64,000 nt of DNA from Tritonibacter litoralis (GTDB lineage Bacteria; Pseudomonadota; Alphaproteobacteria; Rhodobacterales; Rhodobacteraceae): NCBI RefSeq assembly GCF_009496005.1, contig NZ_WIBF01000003.1, positions 1 through 64,000 on the forward strand, given 5' to 3'. The number at the start of each line of letters is the position of its first letter. Within the stretch, counting starts at the first letter, position 1. Position numbers and translations under genes: made by a program. The notes under the pieces were generated by a model. The model had not been told where the DNA came from. It saw nothing but the letters and a program-made list of their open reading frames with translations, and ran no database searches. Below are positions 8,565 through 16,620 of the stretch, one piece after another.

Positions 8565-9851
8565 ATGGGATGTTCCCTCCCGCAACCGGACATGAAAATG
8601 GAAGCCCTCTGCCGCGATTGTTTGAGCGTTATTGCGCCGGCCCGCCGCTGCCCGCATTGCGGCAGCCCCCGGATCCTAAAACATAAAGAGCTGTTTTCCC
8701 TGTCGATCGCCCATATGGATTGCGATGCCTTCTTTGCCAGTGTCGAAAAACGGGACAATCCGGAACTGGCCGACAAACCAGTCATTGTGGGGGGCGGCAA
8801 ACGCGGCGTGGTCTCCACAGCCTGTTATCTGGCCCGTATTCGTGGCGTACGCTCGGCCATGCCGATGTTTCAGGCGCTGAAGCTCTGCCCGGATGCCGTT
8901 GTCGTCAAACCACGCATGCAGGCCTATGTGGAGGTCAGCCGACAGGTGCGCGCAATGATGGATGAGCTGACGCCGGTGGTGGAACCATTGTCACTGGACG
9001 AAGCCTTTATGGATCTGACGGGCACCGAAAAGCTGCACAATGCGCCCCCGGCCATTATGCTGGCGCGGCTGGTCAAACGGATGAAGGATGAATTGGGCAT
9101 CACCGGCTCTATCGGTCTCAGCCACAACAAATTCCTGGCCAAAGTGGCCTCAGATCTCGACAAACCCCGCGGATTTTCGGTGATCGGCCTGGAGGAGACG
9201 CAGGAGTTTCTGCGCGATAAACCGGTGCGGTTGATCTGGGGCATTGGGCCGGCAGCCCAAGAATCGCTGGCCAAGGCTGGCATTCGCACTTTTTCAGATC
9301 TCATCAGATGGGAACAACAAGATCTGGTCCAGCGTTTTGGCAGCATGGGCGAACGGCTGTTTCACCTTGCACGGGGCCAGGACCGGCGCCGCGTGTCTTC
9401 TCGCACTCCGATGAAGTCCATTTCGACCGAGACGACATTCTTTGAAGACACCCAGAATCTGAAGGTGCTGGACGGTCATCTGTGGCGGCTGGCTGAAAAA
9501 GTCGCGGACCGCGCCAAGGCCAAGGGGTTGGCGGGCCGTGTGGTCACGTTAAAGCTGAAACGCGCCAACCACTCCACTCTGACCCGCCGCACCTCGCTGC
9601 GCGATGCCACTCAGATCGCCGATCAGATCTACCGCACTTCGCGGGACATGTTGGACAGCGCGGTGGCCGAAGGACCGTTTCGACTGATTGGCTGTGGGAT
9701 TTCAGATCTGGTTCCAGAATCGCAGGCCGATATGACCGCAGACCTTCTGGACCCCAAGGCCGGGCAACGCGCAAATGCAGAGCGGGCCGCCGACAAGATA
9801 CGTGCCAAATTCGGAGATGGCGCGATCCTGAAAGGGCGCGCTTTGCGCTAG
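8565..9851 (+). CDS. dinB: DNA polymerase IV (Y family) with N-terminal zinc-finger-like segment
   Basis: A 428-residue translesion DNA polymerase. Catalytic palm motifs are IAHMDCDAFFASVE (Asp metal ligand, near residue 51) and SLDEAF near residue 145; the thumb and little-finger domains follow. Ahead of the polymerase there is a four-cysteine stretch, CRDC and CPHCGSPRI, which looks like a small zinc ribbon not present in the E. coli enzyme but common in alphaproteobacterial homologues. The start is uncertain: ATGs at 8565, 8592 and 8598 are all possible and none has a strong Shine-Dalgarno; the cysteine segment is kept in every case. It would bypass DNA lesions at low fidelity. No LexA box was confidently recognised. 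Confidence 0.93.
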   Translation: MGCSLPQPDMKMEALCRDCLSVIAPARRCPHCGSPRILKHKELFSLSIAHMDCDAFFASVEKRDNPELADKPVIVGGGKRGVVSTACYLARIRGVRSAMPMFQALKLCPDAVVVKPRMQAYVEVSRQVRAMMDELTPVVEPLSLDEAFMDLTGTEKLHNAPPAIMLARLVKRMKDELGITGSIGLSHNKFLAKVASDLDKPRGFSVIGLEETQEFLRDKPVRLIWGIGPAAQESLAKAGIRTFSDLIRWEQQDLVQRFGSMGERLFHLARGQDRRRVSSRTPMKSISTETTFFEDTQNLKVLDGHLWRLAEKVADRAKAKGLAGRVVTLKLKRANHSTLTRRTSLRDATQIADQIYRTSRDMLDSAVAEGPFRLIGCGISDLVPESQADMTADLLDPKAGQRANAERAADKIRAKFGDGAILKGRALR

Positions 9852-9852
9852 G

Positions 9853-10713
9853 CTACTCTGCCGCAATGGGCAGCTGGTCTTGTCCCATGGACACCAAATC
9901 CGCCACCACATCCGTCAGCACCCGGCGCAGCGCGTCAAAACCGCCATGCGGCTCGATCGAGCGTTCGTCCATATAAAGCGAGCGGTCGATTTCAACCTGA
10001 ACCGCGTGTTGATTATGGGAGGGCCGCCCATAGGTCTGGGCAATGTAAGCCCCCGCAAACGGCGCATTGCGTGCAACTGTCAGCCCCGCACGCACAAAGG
10101 CCGATTCGACCTGATCCATTACCTCCGAACTGCAGGATGCGCCAAAACGATCCCCCAATACTACTTCTGGTTTGCGCTGGTTGCGCAAATGCGGCTCACC
10201 GATGGCCTCGTGGGGCATCGAATGGCAATCAATCAAAACGCTCGCCCCAAACTGGCGTTTTCCCTGCTCCATGAGCTGTTTGAGCTGGCGATGATATGGG
10301 TGCCAATACTGCGCCAGCCGGTCTTCGGCTTCTTGCCGTGACAACTTGCCAGAATAGATGGCCCGGCCATTTGCAACCACCCGCGGGATCACCCCAAGGC
10401 CCGAGGCAACCCTCGGATTTTGCGCCTTTTTTGGTACATCCCGGATCAAGGCTGGATCCAGTTCATCCGGCGCGCGGTTCAGATCCACAAAAGCACGCGG
10501 CACCTTTGCGGCCAGCAAAGGCGCGCCAAATTTTGGAGCCATCGCAAACAGGGCATCCACATAGGCATCGGAAGAGCTGCGAATCTGCAAGTCGTTTAGA
10601 ATCGAGCGATCCAAGAAGCTGCCGAGGTAATTGTCACCGCTGTGGGGTGAGGCAAATACAATGCCAGAACGCAGAACACGCGGCATTTCCAATCGAAAAG
10701 CTTTCTCCGTCAT
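9853..10713 (-). CDS. N-formylglutamate amidohydrolase family protein
   Basis: A 286-residue protein of the N-formylglutamate amidohydrolase family. Recognisable motifs are FASPHSGDNYL near the N-terminus, the LIDCHSMPH metal-binding segment, DLNR, and GGYI-like GAYIAQTYGRPSHNQHAVQVEIDRSLYMDE. The family hydrolyses N-formyl-L-glutamate to formate and glutamate at the end of histidine breakdown, but members outside hut operons may act on other N-acyl amino acids. No hut gene is nearby, so the substrate is open. Its stop codon is one base from the end of dinB on the other strand, with no room for a terminator between them. Confidence 0.9.
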   Translation of the reverse strand: MTEKAFRLEMPRVLRSGIVFASPHSGDNYLGSFLDRSILNDLQIRSSSDAYVDALFAMAPKFGAPLLAAKVPRAFVDLNRAPDELDPALIRDVPKKAQNPRVASGLGVIPRVVANGRAIYSGKLSRQEAEDRLAQYWHPYHRQLKQLMEQGKRQFGASVLIDCHSMPHEAIGEPHLRNQRKPEVVLGDRFGASCSSEVMDQVESAFVRAGLTVARNAPFAGAYIAQTYGRPSHNQHAVQVEIDRSLYMDERSIEPHGGFDALRRVLTDVVADLVSMGQDQLPIAAE

Positions 10714-10775
10714 TCCGGCTCCGACAATTTGTTACAAGAAACACCTTAGACTGGAAATTCCTTTGCCAAAAGCTC

Positions 10776-10804
10776 TTGCGCCCGTCTGCGACTCTTATTA
10801 TAGA
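10776..10804 (+). promoter_or_regulatory. sigma-70 promoter for tRNA-Val (and perhaps rpmJ)
   Basis: TTGCGC (10776-10781), 17-base spacer, TATAGA (10799-10804). Spacing and -10 match the housekeeping promoter; it is 66 bases ahead of the tRNA. Confidence 0.55.
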
Positions 10805-10870
10805 CCCCTTCACCGGCGCGGATCTCCGCGCCCCTTTACTTTGAGGGGGCAGTGAAGTGCAGGTAATCAT

Positions 10871-10945
10871 GGGCGATTAGCTCAGTGGTAGAGCACTTCG
10901 TTGACATCGAAGGGGTCACAAGTTCGAACCTTGTATCGCCCACCA
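10871..10945 (+). tRNA. tRNA-Val (anticodon GAC)
   Basis: All cloverleaf parts can be read: acceptor GGGCGAT pairs with ATCGCCC, D-arm with CTCAGTGGTAGAGC, anticodon stem CTTCG/CGAAG around TTGACAT giving anticodon GAC (valine), T-arm ACAAG/CTTGT around TTCGAAC, and an encoded ACCA end. No terminator is seen before rpmJ, which begins 87 bases later. Confidence 0.97.
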
Positions 10946-11032
10946 TGATTTCATTGTTTTGATCTGACCGCAGATCGAAACACCCGTCAACCCAGGCGCT
11001 GGTTCGCGCGCCGCAGTAATAGGAGAGAGGCC

Positions 11033-11158
11033 ATGAAGGTCAAGAACTCGCTCCGCTCGCTCAAGAACCGGCACCGTGATTGCCGCATTGTGCGTCGCAA
11101 GGGCCGCGTCTATGTGATCAACAAGACCCAGCGCAAATTCAAAGCGCGCCAGGGCTGA
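11033..11158 (+). CDS. rpmJ: 50S ribosomal protein L36 (41 residues, zinc-free form)
   Basis: A 41-residue, strongly basic protein starting [17 protein letters not shown] and ending [11 protein letters not shown]. This is the longer L36 type that has only one cysteine (residue 17) and lacks the CCHC zinc ligands of the 37-residue type. It binds 23S rRNA in the large subunit. AGGAGAGAGG precedes the ATG by a few bases. It is isolated from the main ribosomal operons, as usual in this order, and follows tRNA-Val without a clear terminator, so the two may share a transcript. Confidence 0.95.
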   Translation: MKVKNSLRSLKNRHRDCRIVRRKGRVYVINKTQRKFKARQG

Positions 11159-11194
11159 GTTAGATCCAAGGATCGACGCCACGGAATTTTCAGG

Positions 11195-11221
11195 AAACCG
11201 CATCATCCGATGCGGTTTTTT
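11195..11221 (+). terminator. intrinsic terminator of rpmJ
   Basis: AACCGCATC / GATGCGGTT (11196-11204, 11209-11217) form a 9-bp stem with loop ATCC, followed by TTTT. Strong Rho-independent terminator 38 bases after the rpmJ stop. Confidence 0.85.
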
Positions 11222-11284
11222 GCTGTTTGGGGGTCTGTTTTCTGCAGCTCCGTTTGATCTAGGACAACCCGCCCATCACATTTC

Positions 11285-11349
11285 TGACTATTCCTATCGG
11301 AAAACATTTGCATCCAACGCATAATACTTTAATTGACAGTTTCAGTCGG
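11285..11349 (+). promoter_or_regulatory. two direct copies of an iron-regulator-like motif ahead of fbpA
   Basis: TGACTATTCCTATCGG (11285-11300) and TGACAGTTTCAGTCGG (11334-11349) share TGAC-N2-TT-N-C-N2-TCGG and start 49 bases apart. They sit just upstream of an iron-uptake gene. The pattern resembles, from memory, the IscR-type Iron-Rhodo-box reported for Rhodobacterales; I could not check it against a matrix. The region between them contains an AT-rich TAATACTTTAAT that could be the -10. Confidence 0.45.
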
Positions 11350-11391
11350 GTACCGACTCGAGAAATTCAGTCTGAAAACGGGACATTTCGA

Positions 11392-12405
11392 ATGACCACA
11401 AAAACTTTCTTTCTTGGCGCGCTGACCGCAGCCGTTGCCACCACGGTCGCTGCCGAAGGTGAATTGAACCTCTATTCCTCACGTCACTACGACACTGACG
11501 AGCAGCTCTATACAGAATTCGAAGAGGCCACCGGTATCACGATCAACCGGATCGAAGGCAAGGCAGATGAGCTTTTGGCCCGTATGCAAGCCGAAGGCGC
11601 AAACTCGCCAGCAGATGTCTTTGTCACCGTCGACACCTCCCGCCTGTCCCGCGCAAAGAACGCCGGCGTTCTGCAGCCCATCGACAGCGCCGTTCTGGAA
11701 GAGAAGATCCCTGCCAATCTGCAGGATGAAGACAACCAATGGTTCGGCTTCTCCCAGCGCTCGCGCATCATCTTCTTTGACAAGGCTGACGTTGCAACCC
11801 CGCCTGCCACCTATCTGGATCTGGCGAAACCGGAATACAAAGGTCTGGTCTGCGTTCGCTCCTCCAGCAACACCTATAACCAGACCCTGCTGGCCGCCAT
11901 CGTGACCAACCACGGCGAAGAGGTTGCCAAAGACTGGGCGGCAGGCATCGTTGAAAACATGGCCCGTGCGCCTCAGGGCGGTGACACCGACCAACTGCGT
12001 GGCATTGTCTCTGGCGAGTGCGAGATTGCGGTCTCCAACAGCTATTACTTTGCGCGCGCGATCCGCAAAAACGTCAAAGGTGTTTCCGATCACCTGGATA
12101 TGATCGGCTGGACCTTCCCGTCCCAAGAGGCAGAAGGCGCACACATGAACCTGTCCGGTGCAGGCGTTGCGGCCCACGCCCCGAACAAGGAAAACGCGAT
12201 CAAATTCCTGGAGTACCTGTCGTCTGACTCGGCGCAGAAATACTTCTCGGGTGGGAATGACGAATTCCCAGTTGTTGCAGGTGTTGAACTGGCCCCAAGC
12301 GTTGCCAAACTGGGTGCGTTCAAAGCGGACGATGTACTGCTGTCGGAAGTGGCGAAAAACATCCCCGTTGCACAGAAGATCTTTAACGAGGTGGGTTGGA
12401 AATAA
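11392..12405 (+). CDS. fbpA: Fe(III) ABC transporter, periplasmic binding protein
   Basis: A 337-residue ferric-iron binding protein of the FbpA/AfuA/FutA kind. Signal peptide at residues 1-22 (TTKTFFLGALTAAVATTVAA). Mature part begins ELNLYSSRHYDTDEQLY; the Tyr pair in SNSYYFARAI near residue 219 is the usual iron-ligating YY motif. It captures periplasmic Fe3+ for the inner-membrane permease. Start chosen at 11392 because the upstream frame has no signal peptide. The permease gene lies next to it but in the opposite direction, with the terminator between them; no ATPase gene is present in the window. Confidence 0.93.
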   Translation: MTTKTFFLGALTAAVATTVAAEGELNLYSSRHYDTDEQLYTEFEEATGITINRIEGKADELLARMQAEGANSPADVFVTVDTSRLSRAKNAGVLQPIDSAVLEEKIPANLQDEDNQWFGFSQRSRIIFFDKADVATPPATYLDLAKPEYKGLVCVRSSSNTYNQTLLAAIVTNHGEEVAKDWAAGIVENMARAPQGGDTDQLRGIVSGECEIAVSNSYYFARAIRKNVKGVSDHLDMIGWTFPSQEAEGAHMNLSGAGVAAHAPNKENAIKFLEYLSSDSAQKYFSGGNDEFPVVAGVELAPSVAKLGAFKADDVLLSEVAKNIPVAQKIFNEVGWK

Positions 12406-12427
12406 CGCCACCCTCCAAGGTCAGAAC

Positions 12428-12456
12428 AAGGCGCAGGCATCCCCTGCGCCTTTTTT
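12428..12456 (+). terminator. terminator between convergent fbpA and fbpB
   Basis: AAGGCGCAGG / CCTGCGCCTT (12428-12437, 12443-12452) with a 5-base loop, followed by TTTT on the plus strand. It ends fbpA; on the minus strand the T-rich flank is weaker. Confidence 0.8.
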
Positions 12457-12462
12457 GTTTGC

Positions 12463-14139
12463 CTATCGGCGTCCGACCTGGCGACAGATCAGGATCACCG
12501 GAATAAGGCCCATGGCCACAATCACCAACGACGGCACCGCCGCCCCTTCCAACCGCTCATCCGAGGCCAGCCGATAGGCCTGAACTGCCAATGTGTCATA
12601 GTTGAAAGGACGCATAATCAGGGTCGCGGGCAGCTCTTTCATCACATCGACAAAGACGATCAGCAAGGCGGTCAACAGGCTGGGCGTCAACAACGGCAAA
12701 TGCACCCGGCGCAACATGCCAAGCGGCGTCTGCCCCAGGGAGCGCGCGGCCGCATCCATATTGCTGTGCACCGTCGCCTGCCCGCCTTCATAGGCGCCCA
12801 ACGCCGCTGACAGAAACCGCACCATATACGCAGCCACCAGCAACCAAATCGAACCGGTCACCAACAGGCCCGTGCGAATGTCAAATGTCGCCCGCATCCA
12901 AGCATCCAGCGCGTTGTCAAAGGCGGCAAAAGGCACCATCAGCCCCACCGCAATCACGCCCCCTGGCACCGCATAGCCCAACCGCGCGGCATAAGAAGCC
13001 CAGGCCGAAGTGCGACCAGGGCGCAAGCGTTGATAGATCCCCAGACACACGGCAGCTGTGACCGTAATGACGGCCGCCGTCCCCGCAAGGGTGAGAGAGT
13101 TCTGGATGAACTGCACATACCGACGGCTCATCAGGTTCTGCTCTGACTCCATCCCCATGCTAAAAAGGATCACAACCGGCAGTACAAACCCCAACAAAAC
13201 CGGCAGGCCACACAAGATCCAAGCCGCAATCATACGCGGCCCGCTCAGCTCGGCCGGGGGCATCTTGGCATGTTGTTTGCCCGCCTGGTGATACCGCGCC
13301 TTGCCCCGGCTGATCCGTTCTCCAACCGACAGCATCAACGAAAACGCCAGAAGGCACAGTGCCAGCTGTGCTGCTCCGGTGCGATCCCCCAGCGAGAACC
13401 AGCTAGTGTAGATCCCAGTGGCAAAGGTCTGAACGCCAAAATAGGAAACCGTCCCAAAATCCGCGACCGTCTCCATAATTGCCAGCAGTACCCCGGTGGC
13501 AATGGCTGGCCGGGCCATGGGCAGGCTGACCCGCCAAAAGGCCTCTAGCGACGTTTTTCCCAGCGCACGTGCGGCCAGAAACGCGCCTGCGGATTGCTGC
13601 AAAAAGGCCGCGCGTGCCAGCAAATAGACATAAGGATAGAGCACAAGAATCAACATCAAAGCCGCGCCGGGCAGCGACCGCACTTCCGGGAACCAATAAT
13701 CGCGCGGCCCCCATCCGGTCATGTCGCGCAATGTCGATTGAACAATGCCCGGGTGATCCAGAATATAGGTATAGGCATAGGCAAGCACATAGGCCGGGAA
13801 GGCCAGTGGCAAGACCAGCAGCATCTCAAACAGGCGCACCCCCGGAAACCGCGTCATGGTCACCATCCAGGCTGCACCCACCCCAATGGCAAAGGTTCCC
13901 ACCGCGACCAGAGCCACCAGATAAACGGTCGCGCCCAGATAACGCGGCAACACCGTCTCAGCCAGATGGGTCACCGTGTCCAACCCGCCAGTCAGCGCCG
14001 CAATGGCCACGGCCACCATTGGCAAAAGACAGGCCAGTGCGATCCCAAAGCTGAGCGTCTTGAACAGCCCGCCACCCGCATGAGAGGTACGGCGGCGCCC
14101 GTGCGGGGCAAGGATTTTCTGCTGGTCAACGGCACTCAT
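12463..14139 (-). CDS. fbpB: Fe(III) ABC transporter permease (double-domain)
   Basis: A 558-residue inner-membrane protein with about twelve helices in two halves, each ending in a binding-protein-dependent transport (EAA-type) loop: VSLPMARPAIATG in the first and VHLPLLTPSLLTA in the second. This duplicated architecture is that of FbpB/ThiP-like iron permeases. I take the ATG at 14139 with GAGG about 7 bases upstream; earlier in-frame ATGs at 14151 and 14211 are possible. It faces fbpA convergently, so the two are not one operon. The cognate ATP-binding protein must be encoded elsewhere. Confidence 0.9.
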   Translation of the reverse strand: MSAVDQQKILAPHGRRRTSHAGGGLFKTLSFGIALACLLPMVAVAIAALTGGLDTVTHLAETVLPRYLGATVYLVALVAVGTFAIGVGAAWMVTMTRFPGVRLFEMLLVLPLAFPAYVLAYAYTYILDHPGIVQSTLRDMTGWGPRDYWFPEVRSLPGAALMLILVLYPYVYLLARAAFLQQSAGAFLAARALGKTSLEAFWRVSLPMARPAIATGVLLAIMETVADFGTVSYFGVQTFATGIYTSWFSLGDRTGAAQLALCLLAFSLMLSVGERISRGKARYHQAGKQHAKMPPAELSGPRMIAAWILCGLPVLLGFVLPVVILFSMGMESEQNLMSRRYVQFIQNSLTLAGTAAVITVTAAVCLGIYQRLRPGRTSAWASYAARLGYAVPGGVIAVGLMVPFAAFDNALDAWMRATFDIRTGLLVTGSIWLLVAAYMVRFLSAALGAYEGGQATVHSNMDAAARSLGQTPLGMLRRVHLPLLTPSLLTALLIVFVDVMKELPATLIMRPFNYDTLAVQAYRLASDERLEGAAVPSLVIVAMGLIPVILICRQVGRR

Positions 14140-14211
14140 GCGTGGCCTCATCTGCGAATTGGTGGCCTTTTTTCTATCAATCCCACGAGGAAAGCCAGCG
14201 CAAAACCCCAC

Positions 14212-14518
14212 CGACAGAGCGCACTGATGTCACAGCTCTAGCCCCACGGCCAATTGCGCCAGACTGCGAACATGTTTCTGCAAGTCTTATTGGGACATCT
14301 TCTGAAAAGCGCCAAGCTGGAAGTTTTTGCGCATCAAGGCGATTCCAAACAGGACAGACAAAACCAAGGCAATGCGGTCTGCCGCTTTTTCTACACCCAG
14401 TTCCTTGGCCATCGGCTCGGCAATGCCTTTTCAACCATGCCCCGGATACACGCGCCCATCTCGGGATCAATGACTTGGCCTCTGCAGCCACAGGGTCAGA
14501 GTGCTGGGTCAGCGCGCC
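14212..14518. other. 307-base gap between fbpB and the CoA-ligase gene
   Basis: Apart from the TetR-like remnant (14287-14516) this stretch holds only about 75 bases upstream of fbpB. Frames crossing the gap on either strand are short, lack ribosome binding sites and do not resemble known proteins. No terminator hairpin is obvious after the ligase gene. Confidence 0.5.
14287..14516 (-). pseudogene. frameshifted C-terminal remnant of a TetR-like regulator
   Basis: Three minus-strand frames joined in order give one plausible regulator C-terminus. Frame 1 (14516 down to about 14465) reads LTQHSDPVAAEAKSLI; frame 2 (14468-14421) reads DPEMGACIRGMVEKAL; frame 3 (14421-14287) reads AEPMAKELGVEKAADRIALV, then LSVLFGIALMRKNF, ending FQKMSQ and a stop. 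The join at 14421 is explained by loss of one G in TTGGCCGAG; the first join fits loss of four bases in a GATCGATC repeat. The helical pattern with RIALVLSVLFGIALMR is like the last helices of TetR/AcrR ligand-binding domains. The DNA-binding half is absent. It starts directly after the stop of the CoA-ligase gene. The family call is by eye. Confidence 0.55.
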
Positions 14519-15715
14519 TCAGTCATAGACGCGTTGATCCTCGATCACCAAACCATCGCGAGGGATGGCGCCAGGGGCCACAACTTCGATTTGGCCCTTC
14601 AGCTTCAGAACCTCGATGACGGAGCGTGCAAATTGGGTCTGATCGCCCCCTTCAGCCTCAATCTGCACCGTCATCCGGTCCATCTCCCCTTCCCGACTGG
14701 CAATAACACGGGCACGCTGGATTTCGCTGTGCTTGTCGACCAAAGCCGCAACCTGTTCGGGACGCACAAACATCCCCTTGATCTTGGTGGTTTGATCGGC
14801 CCGGCCCATCCAGCCCTTGATCCGCAGGTTGGTGCGCCCACAGGGAGACATGCCCGGCAGCACCGCGCTCAGATCCCCCGTGGCAAACCGCACCAGCGGA
14901 TAATCCGGGTTCAATGTGGTCACGACGACCTCGCCCACTTCACCGGGGGCCACGGGGGTGCCGGTGCCAGGCGTTACAATTTCCAGCACCACATGTTCGT
15001 CGACAATCATCCCTTCCATCGCCGCAGATTCATAGGCGATATTGCCCAGATCGGCAGTGGCATAGCTTTGCAGGCATGAAATACCGCGATCCGCATATTC
15101 CTGGCGGAGCGAAGGAAACAGCGCACCACCGCCCACCACCGCTTTGGAAAAGGTGAGCGCAACGCCCATGCTGTCGGCCTTGTCCAAAATCACCTTGAGG
15201 TAATCCGGCGTCCCAGCATAGGCGGTGGCACGGGTGTCCCGCGCCGCTGTCACCTGCAGTTCGGTCTGGCCGGTGCCGGCCGGGATCACCCGCGCGCCCA
15301 CCGCTTGTGCACCGCTTTCGAAAATCATGCCAGCCGGGGTCAGATGATAGCCAAAACAGTTTTGGATCACATCTGTGCGCCCAATGCCAGCCGCATGCAA
15401 GAACCGCCCCATGCGCCACCAGTCCCGGCGTGTTCCGCCCGGCTCATAGATCGGGCCAGGCGATTGAAACACATGCACAATTTCGCCCACCGGCACATTG
15501 CCAAAGGGTGGGTTTTCCTGTTGCGCGCGCACCAGATCCGATTTGCGCAGCACCGGCAGCCGCGCCAGCTCGGACAGATCCACAAGCGGCGCAATGTCCT
15601 GAAGGTAAGCTCCCGGAGCGGCGCAGACACGGGCGATCTGCTCATTTACACCTGCCAACAGCTGCGCCTGGCGTTCATCCTGCGAGCGGGTCTCCAATGT
15701 GTCGAAAAATGTCAT
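14519..15715 (-). CDS. phenylacetate-CoA ligase family protein (adenylate-forming)
   Basis: A 398-residue adenylate-forming enzyme of the PaaK type. Motifs: an AMP-binding region reading SYATADLGNIAYES, GEVGEVVVTTLNPDYPLVRFATGD and a C-terminal lid with GRADQTTKIKGMFVRPEQV. It would activate a carboxylic acid, probably aromatic, to its CoA thioester. The usual N-terminal phosphate-binding loop SSGTTG is not obvious here (the matching place reads SPGPIYEPGG), so the enzyme may be divergent. GGGGG lies 8 bases before the start. It is the last gene of the minus-strand LIV-type cluster, 13 bases after the ATP-binding subunit. Substrate unknown; the name follows the family only. Confidence 0.82.
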   Translation of the reverse strand: MTFFDTLETRSQDERQAQLLAGVNEQIARVCAAPGAYLQDIAPLVDLSELARLPVLRKSDLVRAQQENPPFGNVPVGEIVHVFQSPGPIYEPGGTRRDWWRMGRFLHAAGIGRTDVIQNCFGYHLTPAGMIFESGAQAVGARVIPAGTGQTELQVTAARDTRATAYAGTPDYLKVILDKADSMGVALTFSKAVVGGGALFPSLRQEYADRGISCLQSYATADLGNIAYESAAMEGMIVDEHVVLEIVTPGTGTPVAPGEVGEVVVTTLNPDYPLVRFATGDLSAVLPGMSPCGRTNLRIKGWMGRADQTTKIKGMFVRPEQVAALVDKHSEIQRARVIASREGEMDRMTVQIEAEGGDQTQFARSVIEVLKLKGQIEVVAPGAIPRDGLVIEDQRVYD

Positions 15716-15728
15716 ATGGTTTACCCCC

Positions 15729-16565
15729 TTAACTCAGCCACCGCTTGCGCCGCCGATAAGACCGCACATCACGAAAGCTCTTGCGCCCGTCCTCGGACAT
15801 GCCGAGGTAGAATTCTTTGACATCCGGGTTTTCCCGCAGCTCTGCCGCTGGGCCATCCATCACCACCCGGCCGGATTCAAGGATGTAACCATAGTGGGCA
15901 TAACGCAGCGCCACGCTGGTGTTCTGTTCCGCCAACAGGAACGTCACGCCCTCTTGTTCGTTGACGGCCTTCACGATCTCAAAGATCTGTTCCACCAGCT
16001 GTGGTGCCAAACCCATGGAGGGCTCATCCAGCAAGACCGTCTCAGGCCGGCTCATCAGCGCGCGCCCCATGGCCGCCATCTGCTGTTCCCCACCCGAAGT
16101 ATATCCCGCCTGACTTTTGCGTCGCTCTTTCAGACGCGGAAAATAGGAATAGACCATCTCAAGATCGCGTTTGATTTCAGCCGCGCCATCGGTGCGGGTA
16201 TATGCCCCCGCCAACAGGTTTTCTTCGACGGTGAGATGTTCAAAACAATGCCGCCCTTCCATCACCTGCACCACGCCACGCTTTACCAGCGCAGCCGGAT
16301 CCAGTTCGTGCACATTTTGCCCGTGATAGCTGACGGTGCCTTTGGTGACTTCGCCCCGTTCCGAATGCAACAGGTTCGAAATTGCCTTGAGCGTTGTGGT
16401 CTTACCTGCGCCATTGCCCCCCAAAAGCGCGGTGATGCCGCCTTTGGGGACCGACAGGCTCACCCCCTTTAGAACCAGGATCACATGGTTATAGATCACC
16501 TCAATATTGTTCACTTCCAGTAACCCGGCTGCGGGCGTCTGATCGGTTTTGGTCATATCCAACAT
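15729..16565 (-). CDS. LivF-type ABC transporter ATP-binding protein
   Basis: A 278-residue ABC ATPase. Walker A LLGGNGAGKTTTLKA, the LivF-typical signature SGGEQQMAAMGRALMSRP, Walker B TVLLDEPSMGLAP, and switch His in LLAEQNT follow in order. It is one of the two ATPases of a branched-chain amino-acid-type (HAAT) importer. Start at 16565 is favoured because GGGAGGG ends six bases upstream; an ATG at 16571 abuts the ribosome binding site. A C-terminal extension of about 30 residues rich in Arg (FRDVRSYRRRKRW) goes beyond typical LivF length. Part of the cluster running from 23767 to 14519. Confidence 0.92.
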   Translation of the reverse strand: MLDMTKTDQTPAAGLLEVNNIEVIYNHVILVLKGVSLSVPKGGITALLGGNGAGKTTTLKAISNLLHSERGEVTKGTVSYHGQNVHELDPAALVKRGVVQVMEGRHCFEHLTVEENLLAGAYTRTDGAAEIKRDLEMVYSYFPRLKERRKSQAGYTSGGEQQMAAMGRALMSRPETVLLDEPSMGLAPQLVEQIFEIVKAVNEQEGVTFLLAEQNTSVALRYAHYGYILESGRVVMDGPAAELRENPDVKEFYLGMSEDGRKSFRDVRSYRRRKRWLS

Positions 16566-16620
16566 GTGCATCCCTCCCGTTCAAAACCCCCGGCCAGCCA
16601 CGCCAGCCGGGGGGTCGTGA

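Noticed and set aside
8500-8600. LexA (SOS) box between the NUDIX and dinB genes
   Set aside because: The intergenic space is 47 bases, and no GTTC-N7-GTTC or related alphaproteobacterial site could be read with confidence.
14254-14619. 121-residue plus-strand frame in the gap after fbpB
   Set aside because: It overlaps the end of the CoA-ligase gene, has no ribosome binding site, and the minus-strand reading as a TetR-like remnant explains the composition better.
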